From Ophthalmolycus amberensis (taxonomy: Eukaryota > Chordata > Actinopteri > Perciformes > Zoarcidae), in the NCBI GenBank assembly GCA_024529925.1, contig JAFEUB010001529.1, positions 476,001 through 540,000 on the forward strand: a stretch of 64,000 nucleotides of DNA, read 5' to 3'. Below the pieces are notes generated by a model. It saw only the letters and a program-made list of their open reading frames with translations. It made no database searches and was not told the origin of the DNA. Position 1 is the first letter of the stretch, and each line of letters starts with the position of its first letter. Below, piece by piece: positions 12,701-27,700 of the stretch. The translations under genes and the position numbers were made by a program.

Positions 12701-15700
12701 AGGGAACGGCAGAGTTAGGTATAATTCTCTGTGTTTATCACTATGAGCAGCAACTTTCACATTACAAGTAGTCAGTTCATCAGTTGATAATATAAAATAT
12801 TGATGAGTGCAGCTTAAAACGGGGTACACTGACAAGCACCATAAAGGCGTTGGTAATATTTACAATTAACACTGAACAAAAGCATTTAAAAACACATACT
12901 CCACTGAATACAAGTTCCGACTAACACTTCTGAGGTTCCTGTTGTAGCCCGGCCATAAGTGATAATGTGCAGAGGCCCCTTGATCTGTCCGTTAGAGCGT
13001 AATTGTAGAAATGAGTCCCAGTTCGCTGGTTCACTTGCATGTGTGAAGAGGCGTCTCTTCTCTGAGGCAAAGATTTCGAGGCAGTGAATAACTGTCTAAA
13101 CCACTATCAGAGAGTCGGGGCAAATATCAGGCATTTGTTTGATTCCTTAACACTAAACATGCACACAGTCAAGATATACAGTTGCACGGGCACTGAATCT
13201 CTTCCCGACAGCTCTGGCGTAATGTTACTGTTGCCTTGCAATCATTGAGCTTTTATCCAAGTAGGAGGCCTGGTTCATTGCTCCAAACTAGTAATGCAAA
13301 TCTGAATAGATCGCTTGTGTTCCAAATGATATCATGCTTGAATTAATGTAACACGCAGGCTTTTAACTCCTCACTACTCTCGTAAATTAAGTTTGAGATG
13401 TGGTGGAAAACAGGCTCTACTCTGAGCTGGATTGTCGAGCAAAAGAGTGAGCGAGTGTGTTTGTGATTAATTCTGTTCGTTTTACAGCGGTTAAATCTTT
13501 CGCGAGGTTTTCTCAGACGCTGTTATTTGTGTCTTTACCAGATTTAGTGAGACATCATGACTTTCCTGAAGCATCAGTCAAGATATTTGATGCAGTTTAT
13601 TCTGTGACAGAGATGACTACTTTTATTTAGACGGGTTATATTTATACAGCCTTATTAACACGATTTTGTCCGCTCAAATTACATCAGTGCTCCTTCGTGA
13701 CTTACTTTTAAGCGGCAGTGGTCTGGTGACTTCCTGAAACCAGGCTGCCGAAGAGACTGTATCTGAGACCTGAGTGACGGGTTGAGATCCAAACTGTATT
13801 TTGAGATTGCTGATTCTAACAGGTGAACGTTGTCACCCATTGTTAAGGCTGCTCAGACAGAATAATCTCCGACTGACAGACACAACGAGCCCAAGGCTGA
13901 CGAACGGACACCAGCAGATACTCATGGCCGGACACACAGAGCTACACTACATCCACTGCATCAGCAGCATCCAAATGTGGCCAGCTGTCTTGGGCCATAT
14001 ACACAAACCATATACCTAACAGAAGCTGTGAAAATATAATATTGCGCAAGGCTCAACGTCACCAGTATCCTCTATTCCTCAATTGTATTTAACTGTCTGC
14101 GTGATGCATTTTACTGAGTATAGAGGAAGTATGCTGGAATAAGTCCAAAAATCTGGAAATGAGTCTGCATTATTCTGGTTTCCTCGTCTCAAAATCAGTG
14201 TTTTTTTTAAATGAGTTTTTGGTCAGATGCTTGACATAAGTTCTGTGGTTAGCCCAGTGGTTCTCAAACTTTTTCTGTCGCGCCCCACTTTGGAGGAAGA
14301 AAAATGTTCATGCCCCACCGCCCCAACAAAATTGTAACAAAATGGTCTGTGTTGAATTTTTATTGAAACAACATTTTGTGACTCCTCCGTCTGTGCTTTT
14401 TCAAATAATAGAATAAAGAAAAGTAAACCAGATTGCTCCATCAGACAAAAACAAATAAAATGTGCAATCACTTTGTTAGAACATTGCAAATAAAGTTATA
14501 TCTGTGCAAAAAAGAACTACACTTTGGCAAAAAATAGCTTATTGCAATTGGCTGCAATTAACCTGTTTTGCACTAAACATCTTTTCAAGATAACAATAAA
14601 GTGCAACCTGTGAAAAACTAAACAAAACAAGTTTCGTACTATCCGCAGCTAGTTTTCAGACATAAAACACAGACTGGTCTCTCCTCATCTCCTACCGCGT
14701 TCACTGTGAAACCCAGAGCAAGATAGGCGTCATCATATGTTCTTCCTGGCTGCTTGCTGTTCGTCTCGGATGCATCGCTTGCGGTTGCTTTTCTGTTCCC
14801 GCCTGCCAAATGTCTCTTCATTTGGAACACTAAGCCACACATGTGAGTCACCAAGGATCATGGCCTGTCGCGCATGCGCAAGCGTAACCTGTTAACGGCG
14901 TAACGTAAACATTTACACGAAAGTACAGGCATTTCGCCATGTATTTAATAATTACTTGAAAAAAAGAAGAAAAAAAAGGTGGTTGTTAACAAGTAGCTAA
15001 ATGAGTCTACAAAACGTAATAACGCCAACTAGTCTGCCTTCACAGCCTCGTGTAAACGTGTGCTCTTGTGACCATTGTGTGGTACCTTTATAGCCTGTAT
15101 AGCTTTTTATTTCCACTGACTGCATTCACGCTTCAAAATTCATAAAAGCGGTGTTTATTTGTGAAGATTATCTTGCTGAACAAAACATGTACGTATCATA
15201 AGCTTGTGTTTGCCACCGATCTTATTTCCTGCAAAAATCCAAAATCCAACGGAAAAATCCCATCGGCTTTTTTGTCGTGGGAACTAGTGCGATGCTAACT
15301 TCCTGGTTGGTGTACAAAAATACATCATCCCTCTATTAGGGTTTAAAATAACTGAAACTCACATTTCTGACATTAGCTTCTTACATCTTCAAAATACAAA
15401 AACATGAAATACATTTTTGGTTGAATACTAACAGTTCCAAGACAATAATTCATAGTGAATAAAGTGGCTTATATCAAAATGACAGTCAATCAGCAGACGC
15501 GAGGCAGTTTGTCAACATACAATGTCATGTTGTTTAAAGGGGCGTCGACAGACGCAGCTCAACGCAAACACAAAGTTCATGTGACTCGCTGCTTCTTTCC
15601 CATGTCTGGAGCAACGTGCCAGGCTTCACTCTGTCCTCAGCAGAGGTTCCCACAGTAAGTTAGTACACTGCTGTCGGTAGCAGGGCGACACTAGACATTC

Positions 15701-18700
15701 AAGGCTTTTAACTCATCGACAGGATGTCAGTTAAGAATGACAACATTTGCTGAGAACAACCCACATGGCTAAATGCTGCCAGTCCTAGTTCTGCAAAAAG
15801 GCAATGAAATGGAGGTTATGAATAAAAGGATGTTTTCTTAATAACCTGGAGATGATCCAGTTGTTAGCCCCCCCCAAGTCTGAATCCACATGAATCCATG
15901 TTGGCTGAGGCTCAGATCCCACCAGAACGTTCTAACTTGTGTCTTAGCGGTTTCCCTCTCAGCTTTCCCTCAGAGCAAAAAACAAAACAAAAAGACAATA
16001 CTGTGGACTGTTGTCTCCTTCAGAAAGAAGACCTTCACATGTACCATAGCAATAACATTTCTGTTAAGAAATTGAACAAATGAACTCCATCTCATTCATG
16101 CTATCAGACAGTGCACCTCCTGCCTAGCAAAGCTGGTGGGATACTAGCACGGCTCCTCGTGGTAAACCTCTGGGAATAAAGGCATGCTATCTGTCCTACT
16201 GTAAAAATGCATCCCGGAGGCAGTGCAGTAACGTGTTTATGAGCGCTGGGTTAAAGGAGGCCGTTTGGCAAACACATTGGGGATTTCTACAGCTCTATAC
16301 ACGTAAGAACGGCTGTAATGTTCTTTGGCAAACGGCCAAAGAAGATATCATGATTTAGTCATCTGTGACACACCAGCTCATCTGGAAATGCAATATAGGC
16401 CTAACTTGGCTTCGAAGGTTGAGAATACAGAGGCAACATCGTCCCGCCGACAAGGAATTCATAGTGGAAGTGACCTCAAGACACATTACTGAGCTCTTAC
16501 AGACATTTCATAGACGTACAAATCACTTAAGATTATGATTTAATACGCTTTTAAGGTTTAGATTGGGATGAAATAAGATCAGGGTATGATAATACACCCC
16601 CTCTCTTTCACATGAAGTGCACTTTGTGGTTACCACGGCCACCGACATCTGCCTCCCACATGCTGGGATGCTGTGGATCTTCAACTGCTTTTAATGAGCG
16701 GGTGAAGGCGACACTGCTTTGATTTCAGTCAGCACTTCAAACGCGTCTGTATCTGAGGAAGCCAGACTGTCGTCAAGTTCACATGTGACATTCTCCCCCA
16801 GGAACTGACTGAACTACTGACTATCACTGATTTACTGTTACATCCTGTGTGAAATACACACCGTTGAGTACTAAATATTACAGAAATGTGCTCGTTTTGA
16901 GGTTTACACTGAATGTGAATCAGGGCACATCCATTATTGGTTCTGATTGTCTTATTCGTATCTATAAAATAAATATATTGTATGAAATGTGTTCTTCTTC
17001 TTTGGGTTACTATGCAAAAATATTTGACAGCAGGCGATTTGATCATTTTGGTTGTGTCAGGCAGACTAGACTAAAGTATTCAACTAAACAGCCCCTTTGC
17101 CCCCGCACTCTCTCTGCTACTAGGAGATAGAGGGGGGGAAAAAAAAGGTATGGCATGCTAAACAGAAGGATGCATTTTGGTCATCTTGCTAACAAAGAGC
17201 ACGGCATACCCCCTAAACCTCTCCTCAAATCGCCCACTGCCTACAAGAGTAACATAGCGTTACTTCCAAGGCAAAGGAGCGCCTCATTAAAGGGCCAGTG
17301 TGCAGGATTTAGTGGCATCTAGCGCTGCGGTTGCAGTTTGCAACCAACTGAATACCTAGCTCCCTTTGCAAGACTGAGGTAACATGAGCTGCTGAGTTCA
17401 AAACAGTCGTTAAGCCGTGGTTAGGTCTTTCAGGACCTTCGCCTCGCCTACATAAGGAGCAATAAAATTCAAAAGGCAGCTGGCCTTGCGGCGGTTTCAC
17501 AAGCGTGTCGGTGAACTACGATGGCCTTCAGGTAACGTAAAAACGTCTCTAGAGCCAGTGTTTGGTTTGTCCGTTCTGAGCTACTGTGAAGACAGCGGTG
17601 CAACATGGCAGACACCGTGGAAGAGGACCTGCTCTCTACGTAGATAAGCAGGGCTCATTTTAAGCTAACGAAAAAATTGCTATTTTCAGGTGATTCTACA
17701 CTGTTGAAAACACAATTTAGAGTATTTTATTCCATTTCTGCCAAAAGATCCCCCTAAACCAGGGGTCTCAAACTCATTTTGACTCCGGGCCACATCAGCA
17801 TCATGGCCGCAAAGGGCCGCAAAGGGCCGCAAAGGGCCGCAAAGGGCCGGTTGTAAATGTAACTACTCGTAACATATTGTTAAATAACTCTCTGCATTCA
17901 CAGTTTAAAGTAGTCTTCAATGTGCTCACAATACATTTCCATGTTAAATGTACAGTAAGCCAAAGAGCTGCTTCTATGACTGTGTTTAAGTATCTCATAA
18001 TTCTGACTTTCTATTTCATAATTTTGACTGTCAATCTCATAATTTTGACTTTCTATCTCAGAATTATGACTTTCTATCATAGTTATGACTTTCTATCTAA
18101 TAACTTCGACTTTCTATCTCATAATTTCGACTATGGGGATATTTTTATTATTATTAGTCAAACTTAAAAATAAAAAAAATAAAAAAAGATTTTTTTTTTA
18201 AACTTTTTTTTTTTTGCTGGCGGATTCGCGGGTCACATAAAATGATGTGGCGGGCCGAATTCGGCCCGCGGGCCGGGAGTTTGAGACCCCTGCCCTAAAC
18301 ACACCGTTAATTACATTCGGGTACAATAATAAAGAGCCCACTCACGACTCCCCCACACTCTTTAGTATTCCCCCTCTGTGTGGAAGCCGCTCCTAGATGT
18401 TATCAGAGTTTAGGGTAATGACAGCAGCTCTGTCCTGCTCTTTATAGGAATTAACAACAGCCAGGTTTACCCCAGATAAACAGTTTCCATCTCTAGTTTC
18501 AAGTCTTTTTTAAAAACAGCATATTGTTCATTTAGTCAATGATGGTCCCATTGAGAGTCAAATAGACCATGAAGCAGGGTATGCTTTAGGACGTGTCTAC
18601 CTTGTGATTGACAGGTCGCTACCACGACATTCTCCGGTCTGGGAGTTGTACGAGTTCTCGTCTTACACCTTTAACCTTTTCACAGTGCGTTTTCAGTTCA

Positions 18701-21700
18701 TGGAAGTTAATTGTAACAATTTGGTCCCCTACCCACAAACCAAGCCAGAAATCTAGGTGTAGTTATGGATTCAGACCTCAACCTGAACAGCCATATCAAG
18801 ACAATTACAAAATCAGCCTATTATCACCTAAAGAATATATCAAGGATTAGAGGACTTATGTCTCAACAGGATTTGGAAAAACTTGTCCATGCATTTATCT
18901 TCAGCAGACTGGACTACTGTAACGGTGTGTTTACAGGTCTCTGTAAAAAGTCCGTCAGAAAGCTGCAGCTGATTCAGAACGCTGCAGCTCGAGTCCTCAC
19001 TAAGACCAGGAGGGTGGATCACATCACTCCAGTTCTGAGGTCTTTGCACTGGCTTCCTGTCCAACAAAGACTTGACTTTAAAATCCTGCTGTTGGTTTAC
19101 AAAGCACTGAATGGTTTTGGGCCAAAATACATCTCTGATCTGCTGCTACCTTATGAACCATCCCGACCCCTCAGGTCGTCTGGGACCGGTCTACTTTCTG
19201 TTCCCAGAGTCAGAACTAAACATGGAGAAGCAGCGTTCAGTTTTTCTGCTCCACATATCTGGAACAAAGTCCCAGAAAGCTGCAGGTCTGCTGAGACCCT
19301 CAGCTCATTTAAATCAAGATTGAAGACCTTTCTGTTTGCTGCTGCCTTTAATTGAACCACATTCAATTAATATATTAATCAATTTCCTGCATTTCTGCAT
19401 TTTACTACTGAATTTTATTTCTTACACTGTTTCTTTAATTGTTTTTAAATCTCCTTTTCTTTTGCCTTATGTTTTGATGCTTTTAATGGTTTTATGTGAA
19501 GCACTTTGAATTACCTTGTTGTTGAAATGTGCTATACAAATAAACTTGCCTTGCCTTGCCTTGCCTTACAGGTGTCAGATTCAGTGTTTGTTGTGCTTAG
19601 CTTCATCCTCTCATGTCACTTCTGGTTGAAAAAAGCCAAGATGGCGACGGCCAAAGAACCAAACTAAGTCCTCTTCATATTTACAGTCTTTGAGAGGAAT
19701 CAAGCCACGACTGTAGCCCGGCTGTGCATGTACTATATGGAAGATGTGACTTCATCAATCGCTCAAAACTCACAGATTTATTCAATTTCTCCCTTTCCCT
19801 CAGATTTCATTCTGGCTCTGGTATAATGGGAACACTAACGAGACTTACCGTGGTTTGTAACCATAAATAGAAACACAAGTTCTGGTGTTTTGGGTAGTAA
19901 TCACTCTGCTTTCCACACTCCACAACATAGCATTTCATGAAAACCAATAGCAACATGTGTCAAACCAAACTGGGAGCACAGACAAGCCTGGATTATTTAC
20001 TGTAACGTAGGAAGGGATGAGCTGAGGACAAAAAAAGGAGCAGTTCTGGTTCCAACAAATTTCCAAATTGCATTACACTGTAGCTGTTTGTGCTCTTTCT
20101 CAAAACTCACATCAGGTTATCATATCTGCGGGATATCCTAAAAGCTACGAGCACGAGCATTTGTCGCCCAGAGAGAGGCAGTAAGCATGCGTGGTGAGAC
20201 CTTTGACCCCAACAGTAAAAGGAGGCGTCATGAACACCCCGCAAACTGCCCGCACAGCACGGGGCGAAGGGCAGAGCGTCTTGGTTAAAGGCTCCCACGC
20301 TTGTAAAACGCTCAGAAATAGCATGTGAGCATCTACAGCCGTACAAACGCGTAGGGTTTCTCCTGACATCACTCCGACGATTTGGATGCACTTCTTTGGG
20401 ATCAGAGTGAAAAACACATACTCATAGAGATTGGTCTCTGCTGGGCATTAACACTGCGAGGTAATGGGTTTGATTCCCACTGAGGACATCCGCAAAAGAC
20501 ACAGACTGATGACAGGCTGACAGGAGGACTTTACCGTTTCAAGTAGATAACCAAAGTGTCAAACTATGTCACTGTTATTTTGGCATTAGCTGCACTAACT
20601 GTGGTTAGTAATTTGTGCCTGTTCTGTTCTGTTAGGGGTCACTCCAGGCCCTCTTTAAACAGCTCAGAAATCACACTGAGTTATGGCTGATTGTACCAAG
20701 TACCAGCTTTAAATTTGAACAATTTAATAGGAATTTGCTAATAAACATGGTTTTGAGCTGGTGACATTGTCCACTACAGCAAGTGATGATTTACTTCTGT
20801 TTTGAGGTCTCAGACAGAGCCAGCCCTGAGCAATATGGGGCCCTTGGCAAGATTTTAGCTTGTGTCCCATGCAGGCAACCTGGGAAATAGGGCCTATTTA
20901 ATAGGGTTAGGGTTTGTTATAATGTTTTTTGTATTATTTCTATATAACAGTAATACAATTGTATTAGTAAAGAATTCGAAATTTACAAAACTTTTTTCTT
21001 CCCACATTTGGGGCATCTCTAGAAGTCGCCTATATCACCTATGCTTAGGACCGCTCTGGTCTATATGTAAATATATATATATATATTTTAATTATTATTT
21101 TACTTATACAGCGAAATAATTATGTTTTTTGCTCATTTCTTTATTTTGTCATCCTCATCAAATGTGCAAACGCATTGTGGCAAAGTGAAGGGTTTCTACC
21201 TTTTGAGTTTTAATAATAAGATAAGAAAAGACCAAAAATATGTAAAGGAAATCGTCATTATCATTTTTGCACAAAGCGTAGGACTTGGATAAAACATTCA
21301 TGATGACTACGTCAACTTGACTTCTCCAAACCCACAACAACTCTAATTCAAACTGCTTTTTTGCCCCCAAACATCCAAGTGCTCACACAAAATATCACAA
21401 GAGTAACTCAACCTGCATTTTCTCCATTGACAGATTCCAACGTTTATATGAAATTGATAGCTATGCAGTTTAGAGTCATATAAAGCTGGCACAGACATCC
21501 TCATCCAAACCTTGGCACTGCAAAAGTTTGCATTAAAGACCTCAGGCACCTCACCGGCCTCATTAATCATCAGCAAACACCAGGTGAGCTAAAACTAACC
21601 GAGCAGAGCCACAGGCAGCGACAGGCTAATTCAGGCTTGCAGTCTATCCCTAATAAGAGTTCCAAGTACATCTTTATAGTCCCAGGACAGGCCTGACTCA

Positions 21701-24700
21701 CCGAGTCTTCCACTCGGAAGGAAATCTAATCCCACAAGTAGCCTGTGAATGTGCAGTGGAAAAATAAACCGCTCAGAGAGCAAGCAGAGCCACAGTGAAA
21801 ACAGCCACACTGTAAATACTTCCACTCAGCAGATGGACCACAGGATCATGGGGCCGCACCGACAGTCCGAGTTATGGAGTGACACCGTCCACTGCTGCAT
21901 ATAAACACTAGAAAATGTTTGTGTATGAGTACCAGGCTTACTTACATCTACAGCCGTCAATTTAGATGTCTTAACCCAATCTACTTTAACCACCAAGTCC
22001 AATATTTGTACAGAATTTATCTCGATGACATGGCTGCAGAAGGGTATCGACAACTTCCCAAACCTCACTGCAAAGAGTCCCGAAGAAACTTTGCAACTGC
22101 AACTCTTAAAGCCAGAGTGTTAGTGTCAGTGGGGATCCCCAGGCTCTCCCAGGTTCCTCCAGGACCCAGCAGAGGTGGAGCAGGTCCTACCTGAGACCGC
22201 GGCTTCCCCTGCACACGCATGTGGAGGCAGACGAGCAGCAGGAGAGCGAGTCCTGACAGCATTCTCTCACGTGGCTGCAGAAAAGCTCCAACTAGTCACT
22301 CAGGGTTTCGAATCACGAATCCAGTGGCTGCTACCAGTCAGCCTCTTCCTCTTGCCTCTCTGAGAATGCCCAAAAAAAAAAAAAAACCTCTCTCACTACG
22401 GAGCTGATCTCTACGAGCTCCCCCTTGTAAACTGACCTGGGGGAGGTACTGAATGGGGGGGACAGGGGCTTTTTTAGAGGAGGGAGAGTGAGAGGTAGAA
22501 AATGAATAGGAGGGGGGGGGGAGAGAGAGAGAGAGAGAGAGCGAGAGGCGGGAGGGAAAGAACGCAGGACGGAGACTGTGGCAGCTACCGCTGACAGCAA
22601 TTTGGAACCCAGATAGGAAGCTTCGGGGAATATTTTTCAATGTGACAGAAAAAGTAAGAGAGGAAGGAAATTCTTGCTGAAATGGATGTGTAAGCAAAAC
22701 CGCTATGGTTAAAATTGTGTGGATATAATTGGCAGGTGGGCAGGCCATCTTCTAGGGATAACAAAAAGATCCCTTTGCCCTCTTCGAACCCTCCACCCAA
22801 CGCCAACCAAATACTTCATTTCAAGCCACGTCGCAATGCTGGAAGCACAACTGATGCAGCCAAAAAGACCAGACTCATCATATGGTTTTCCTATTGCGCC
22901 ACCATTGTTTCCACGACATTAAATCCTAATTGACCAGGATATACTTTACTGAGGAAAGGAGAACACTTCTCATCCTTCTATCTGATACTATCTGATTTTA
23001 CACATCTGGGACATTGCGGCTGGACCCGATTCTACACAAAGAGACTTCTGGAAACAAGCGCGAGATAATTGAAAACTGTCCTGTTTTGAAGTGGCACCCG
23101 GAGACCATAACAGGCTGCTGCGAAAGTCCCATTGTATGCACTGAAAGGCTGTGTCTCAGACGGCCCAGGACAACGGCACACATGGTGGGAACGCAAGGAG
23201 AGGAGCGGGAAGGAGACGGACTGACAAGATGATACAATATAAAAATACTAAGAAGACATAAAACCGATTGAATACTTTACTGGTGAGACTTTGAGTTGCT
23301 TTTGAGCAGCGTTTATACACTGTGTACGTTATTTAATTTTGTTTACTGTCATTTATGTTGTAAAAGGGTGTGGAAAAAACACTTGTTTGCTGTCGGTCAT
23401 TCACATATTGTAGTTATTTAGCCTGCTTTTCTTAACATGACTGTGTTACTCTACTGGAACGCATTCAAATGTACACACTGACATCAAATCTCTTCAGGTT
23501 TGGAAGTGATTTGGTGTAATCATTTCTCCGCATATCATATCAGAGAAAGACAGAAACACTTCGGCCACAGTGATGCAACTAATTATTAACAGTGTAATGC
23601 ATTTAATATCAAGTTGGTTGTAAATTAGATTTAAAAAGGGGCAACATGCAATGTATGGCTGTAAAGGAATGAATATATTTTCGAAGAGTAAGATATTCGA
23701 AAATGAAAATAACCTTAAAAAGCAGCACTGCTGCGGCTGTCGGCCTCGTGTGCACTGATCGCATACAGAACTAGTAAAAGTCTGGAAAAATGACTTCATT
23801 ATAACAGTCCTTTAGGAGGATGCAGATTAGCAATGTTTTAAACACAAGGTCACAGTAAAACTATATCCCCATTAAAATGAACAGCTACTATGAAGTTTAG
23901 GACTTTATGTGTGCACTCACACTTTGCAACAAGTCTGCTGAACGGATTGCCAAATGTTTGCTTTGTGATGATACGCATGTCGGCAATATACTTAACAATT
24001 CACACCCTGGCCACCTCGAGCAGGGCCAGGCTGACTCTCCAGTACACCCCTGGGGTCTTTCTTTCCTTCAACGAGTGGGTCGGCCCCGAAGCAACCTCGG
24101 CTCTGGGGGGCCCCCTGATTCCTCCGGTCTCCGACCCGCACGCACACGTCAAAGTCGTGCTCTGCAGCAGGTGGGTTCAACGTCACTGCACAGAACGCTG
24201 TCAGTGTCCGGCAGGCACGTGCTCAATACAATTGCTGTGTTCACTTAAGATAAGATAAGATAGACTTTATTGTCCCGAAGGAAATTTGTCTTGGAAACAT
24301 ACATACAGTGTACAGTGTCTGCTGTTAAAAAACAATACAATACAAATAACATATTGCATACATACATTACTTCTTATTTTCTGTCACGCTTCCAGTCTCT
24401 TTTGGGGCAATTTTGAAGGACGTTTAAATCCAAAGCTCATTAGCAGAACCGTGACGGCAAACAGTTTATGCAGGTGTGGCCTCGGTGGGACACGCTCTAC
24501 CTGACAGATGTAATGCTGCCTTTGCCATTAATCTGGCTTACATCATGCTTCACACTGAAATAGATGAGAAAGGAGGATGCAGGAACACGTCCGCAGCCAT
24601 ATTCACAATCTCGAACAAATCTCTGTTGCTTTTCAATCACATTTAAACATCTCTATTCATTCGATCTGCCTCTTATGAACAGAATACTAGACTATCAACT

Positions 24701-27700
24701 TATAAACTAATGCAGCAAAAGTAGTAAGAAAAGGCGTAAAGCGTGGAGAGAAAACGCATGATTTTTGTGCATCTGGGATACATATTAGTCAGCAGAGCCA
24801 GCCATGTAGGTCCTAAGATTGTTGTATTTGACTGAATACGGCAGGAGCGCAGTGGAGGGAGCCGGGTTAATGAATAAAGCAGGTCTAGAGGAGATTTGGA
24901 CTGGGAGAGAGAAGGTGTGGCTTAGGAAAGCCGTGTCTATTAAACAACAAACAGCTGATGGTGGATGACACCGTCTGCAGGAGAAACATGAAATAATTAC
25001 TGTAACTCTCCAGCACAGAGCTAGAAACAGCTGCGATGAACCGCTTGTCAAGAAAATGTAAAGTAAGTGAATGAAATGCTCTTCACAGCCCATGGCAAAC
25101 TCGTTGACCATCTATACATCTCGGACAAGGTCTCACTCCGTAGCTTTACGGGAAGCGATCAGACTTCCGGTGTTTTTGTTGGTCATATTGCTCTCAGTGT
25201 GAAGATACAGATGGACATGTGACACCAGGACCCCTTTAAAGCAGATAGGTGATTGTTAAAGGTGGAATTTTGACAATCCAAACATACACAATCTCCAAAT
25301 ACATGGTGTTGCCTTTGACGTTGTCTTTTCTCGTGAAATCTGTTTTCAGACAAGGGCCCATTCCTTACTCAGTAGTCTTGACCTCAACAAGAAGCTCTTG
25401 TGAAGCACAATCCTGAGACTGACTGACGAGACAATGGACAAAAAGACCGGACAAGTTCCTTGTAAACTCATTTGTCTCTATGCACCTGCTGGAGGCCTTT
25501 TGTTAATAAAGCAGTTAGACGCCATTAGATAAGAGTCTAATTTACGACGGGGTTTGACCCTGAGCAGCAGGGAACCTCGAGCACAGACCAGCTCTCCGTT
25601 ACACACTCTCAGCAGCAGATTTACACATCCACGAGCGCACACACACACACATGCTGACCTCGAAATGCACATTTATAAATAGGCATTGATGATGATTCAA
25701 AACAGATATAGTCTCACAAAATACTTGCACGTACCTGGTAAGTGCAACATCCACTGACACACTCTCACACCTGCATATCTTATCTTGCTCTCAAGGGACC
25801 CTGACATTCCAAACAAACCGATGAGGCATACAATGCGCTAAACAGTCTCTTCAATTGACAGCCACCCAGATAGAAGCCAATCACTGTCAACGGACGTCAG
25901 TCTGAGGAAGACCTGCGTGAACGCTGAGCCCTAAAAATACAACCTTGTATCCGTAAAGCATACCCTCATAAATATGTCTCCCAGACCAACACTGGGACTC
26001 CCCACTCTCCACCCTTGAATCCACTGAAGAGCTCAAACCTGCTGTGCTTCAGAAATGTCACATCAACTGTGCAGCTATCAGACAGAACCACACATTCAAC
26101 ACATCATCATGATATCATGAGTCAGCACGCTGTGAAGGGGAGATGCATGATGACCCTGGCAAGGCAAAGCTAAAGAGGGAAAAGCATCACAGAACATCTG
26201 GACATAGCAAAAAAGAATACTAATAACAACAAATATTGAGGATGTAAAAGATGGAACTTGTCTTCCACAAGGGAGTTAACTTCGCAATGTTTCAATTTTT
26301 CTGCTTCATTTGGGAATAAACTTCCTTCATCTGCGCATAATCTCTAGTGAAGTAAGTCTATGTATTTTTGAAAGTCATTTAGACTGAGAAAACAATCGTG
26401 GATCTGATTGTGCAGATACTTTCTTCTTTTTTTTTTTGCTGACACCAATATTTGAAGACGCTGGCCCAGCTGTCGTTGTGCTGAATTGCCAGAATACGAC
26501 CAGGAAATGGAAATTCAACCGCAGTCCCATGTGGCACTATGGAAATATAACCAAAAAAAGCCTGAAAGCAATAATGTCCCTATAGCTCTAACAAACTAGT
26601 TCACTTATTTCTGTGTGTTTCAGTAGCAAACAGGATTTAAAAAAATTAGAAAATGACAGGAATCAACAAATCAAAAAAAAAAAGACAGGATACAGAGTGA
26701 TGGAAACACGTCAAATGGAGATCCCATAAAATGCTTTTTCACAGCTTAAAGGAAGCCCCTCTCACACGGTTAAACGCTCCCCTGTCTCCTGAAGAAACAC
26801 TTCATGAGCCGTATCAGAACCCCCCCCCCCCCCACAGAACCCAGAGCGCTCACGCCTCCCGGAGTTGCACAGGTCACACAGAGCCGGTCGGGGGCCGACG
26901 TGGGCCAGTGACAGCCAGCGGGGCCCAGCTAAGTCATCCATCTGTCATCCCCTTCGCAGCATAACTTCTCAAACACCATTTGTCTTAACCGTCCTCCGAC
27001 TGGATTTCCCACAGCCCCTTACCAGCGGCAAGTGCTCCAACAAGTGTCATTAACACAGGGCACTGTGTCTCTACTCGCTCCAGGGCTGTCGCTGAACCTG
27101 ACCTTTGACTCCCTGTGGAGGGAACCTAGAAGAAACAGTATCTCTATTCGAAGGATGAATTAAGCAGCACACATCTATATTCACTCTCAAAGTGTAGGGC
27201 TGACCAACCAACACTGCCATCCCTGGAGCAACGCAGCAGTTAACATACCTGGTCTGATGTCACTAGCACTAATTGCAAAGACAGCACCTTTCCTCAGCAA
27301 ATACCACATCATAAATGTTACCACACATGTCCGACAACCGACGACAGGCTCCGCCGACATGAACCCATAACCATCTGCGGCGGGTAATGGCGGGGAACAC
27401 CCTGCGAGCGTGCAGCAGCTGGGGCTTGCCGTGACAGAGAGATGGGATTGAGGTATCTCCACTCGTCTTCGCCGGGCAGGCTGTATTTCAGAGCACTCAT
27501 CCTCCTTTTAACAAGTCCGCCCGTCCCAGTCCACCGCAGCGGGCAATGCACAAAACAGATGCAGCTGTCAGAGGAGAGAAGCGAGGAGTGGGGCTTGGGA
27601 TGTTGTCTGATGAGTTTGGGGCCTCTGGGTGCCGGGAAGCATGCCAGTGCTGAGAGGAAGACCGTGGCCACGTTGGGTCGGACAGAGCCTACATTCTATC

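Larger units (their letters stand above)
17287..18310. mobile_element. TTAA-flanked miniature element interrupted by a hAT insertion
   Basis: Begins TTAAAGGGCCAGTGTGCAGG and contains ATTTAGTGGCATCTAG and later GAAGAGGACCTGCTC. From memory this is a widespread teleost miniature repeat that ends in a mirror of its first bases. Here the right end (ACACACCGTTAA, to 18310) is degenerate. The body is split at 17752 by the hAT-type element. Confidence 0.55.
8806..22190. other. thsd4 large intron, 3' part
   Basis: 13.4 kb between the shared exon 7 and the alternative first exon. It holds a hairpin (11.9 kb), a hAT relic (14.3 kb), nested miniature elements (17.3-18.3 kb) and an L2 fragment (18.7-19.6 kb). 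I could not support any gene in the remaining sequence. Open frames such as 9238-9540 lack family resemblance or splice context. Confidence 0.6.

Noticed and set aside
20445..20490. GGTTTGATTCCC resembling a tRNA B box
   Set aside because: No matching A box or cloverleaf could be folded around it, and one position deviates from consensus; not a tRNA gene or clear SINE.
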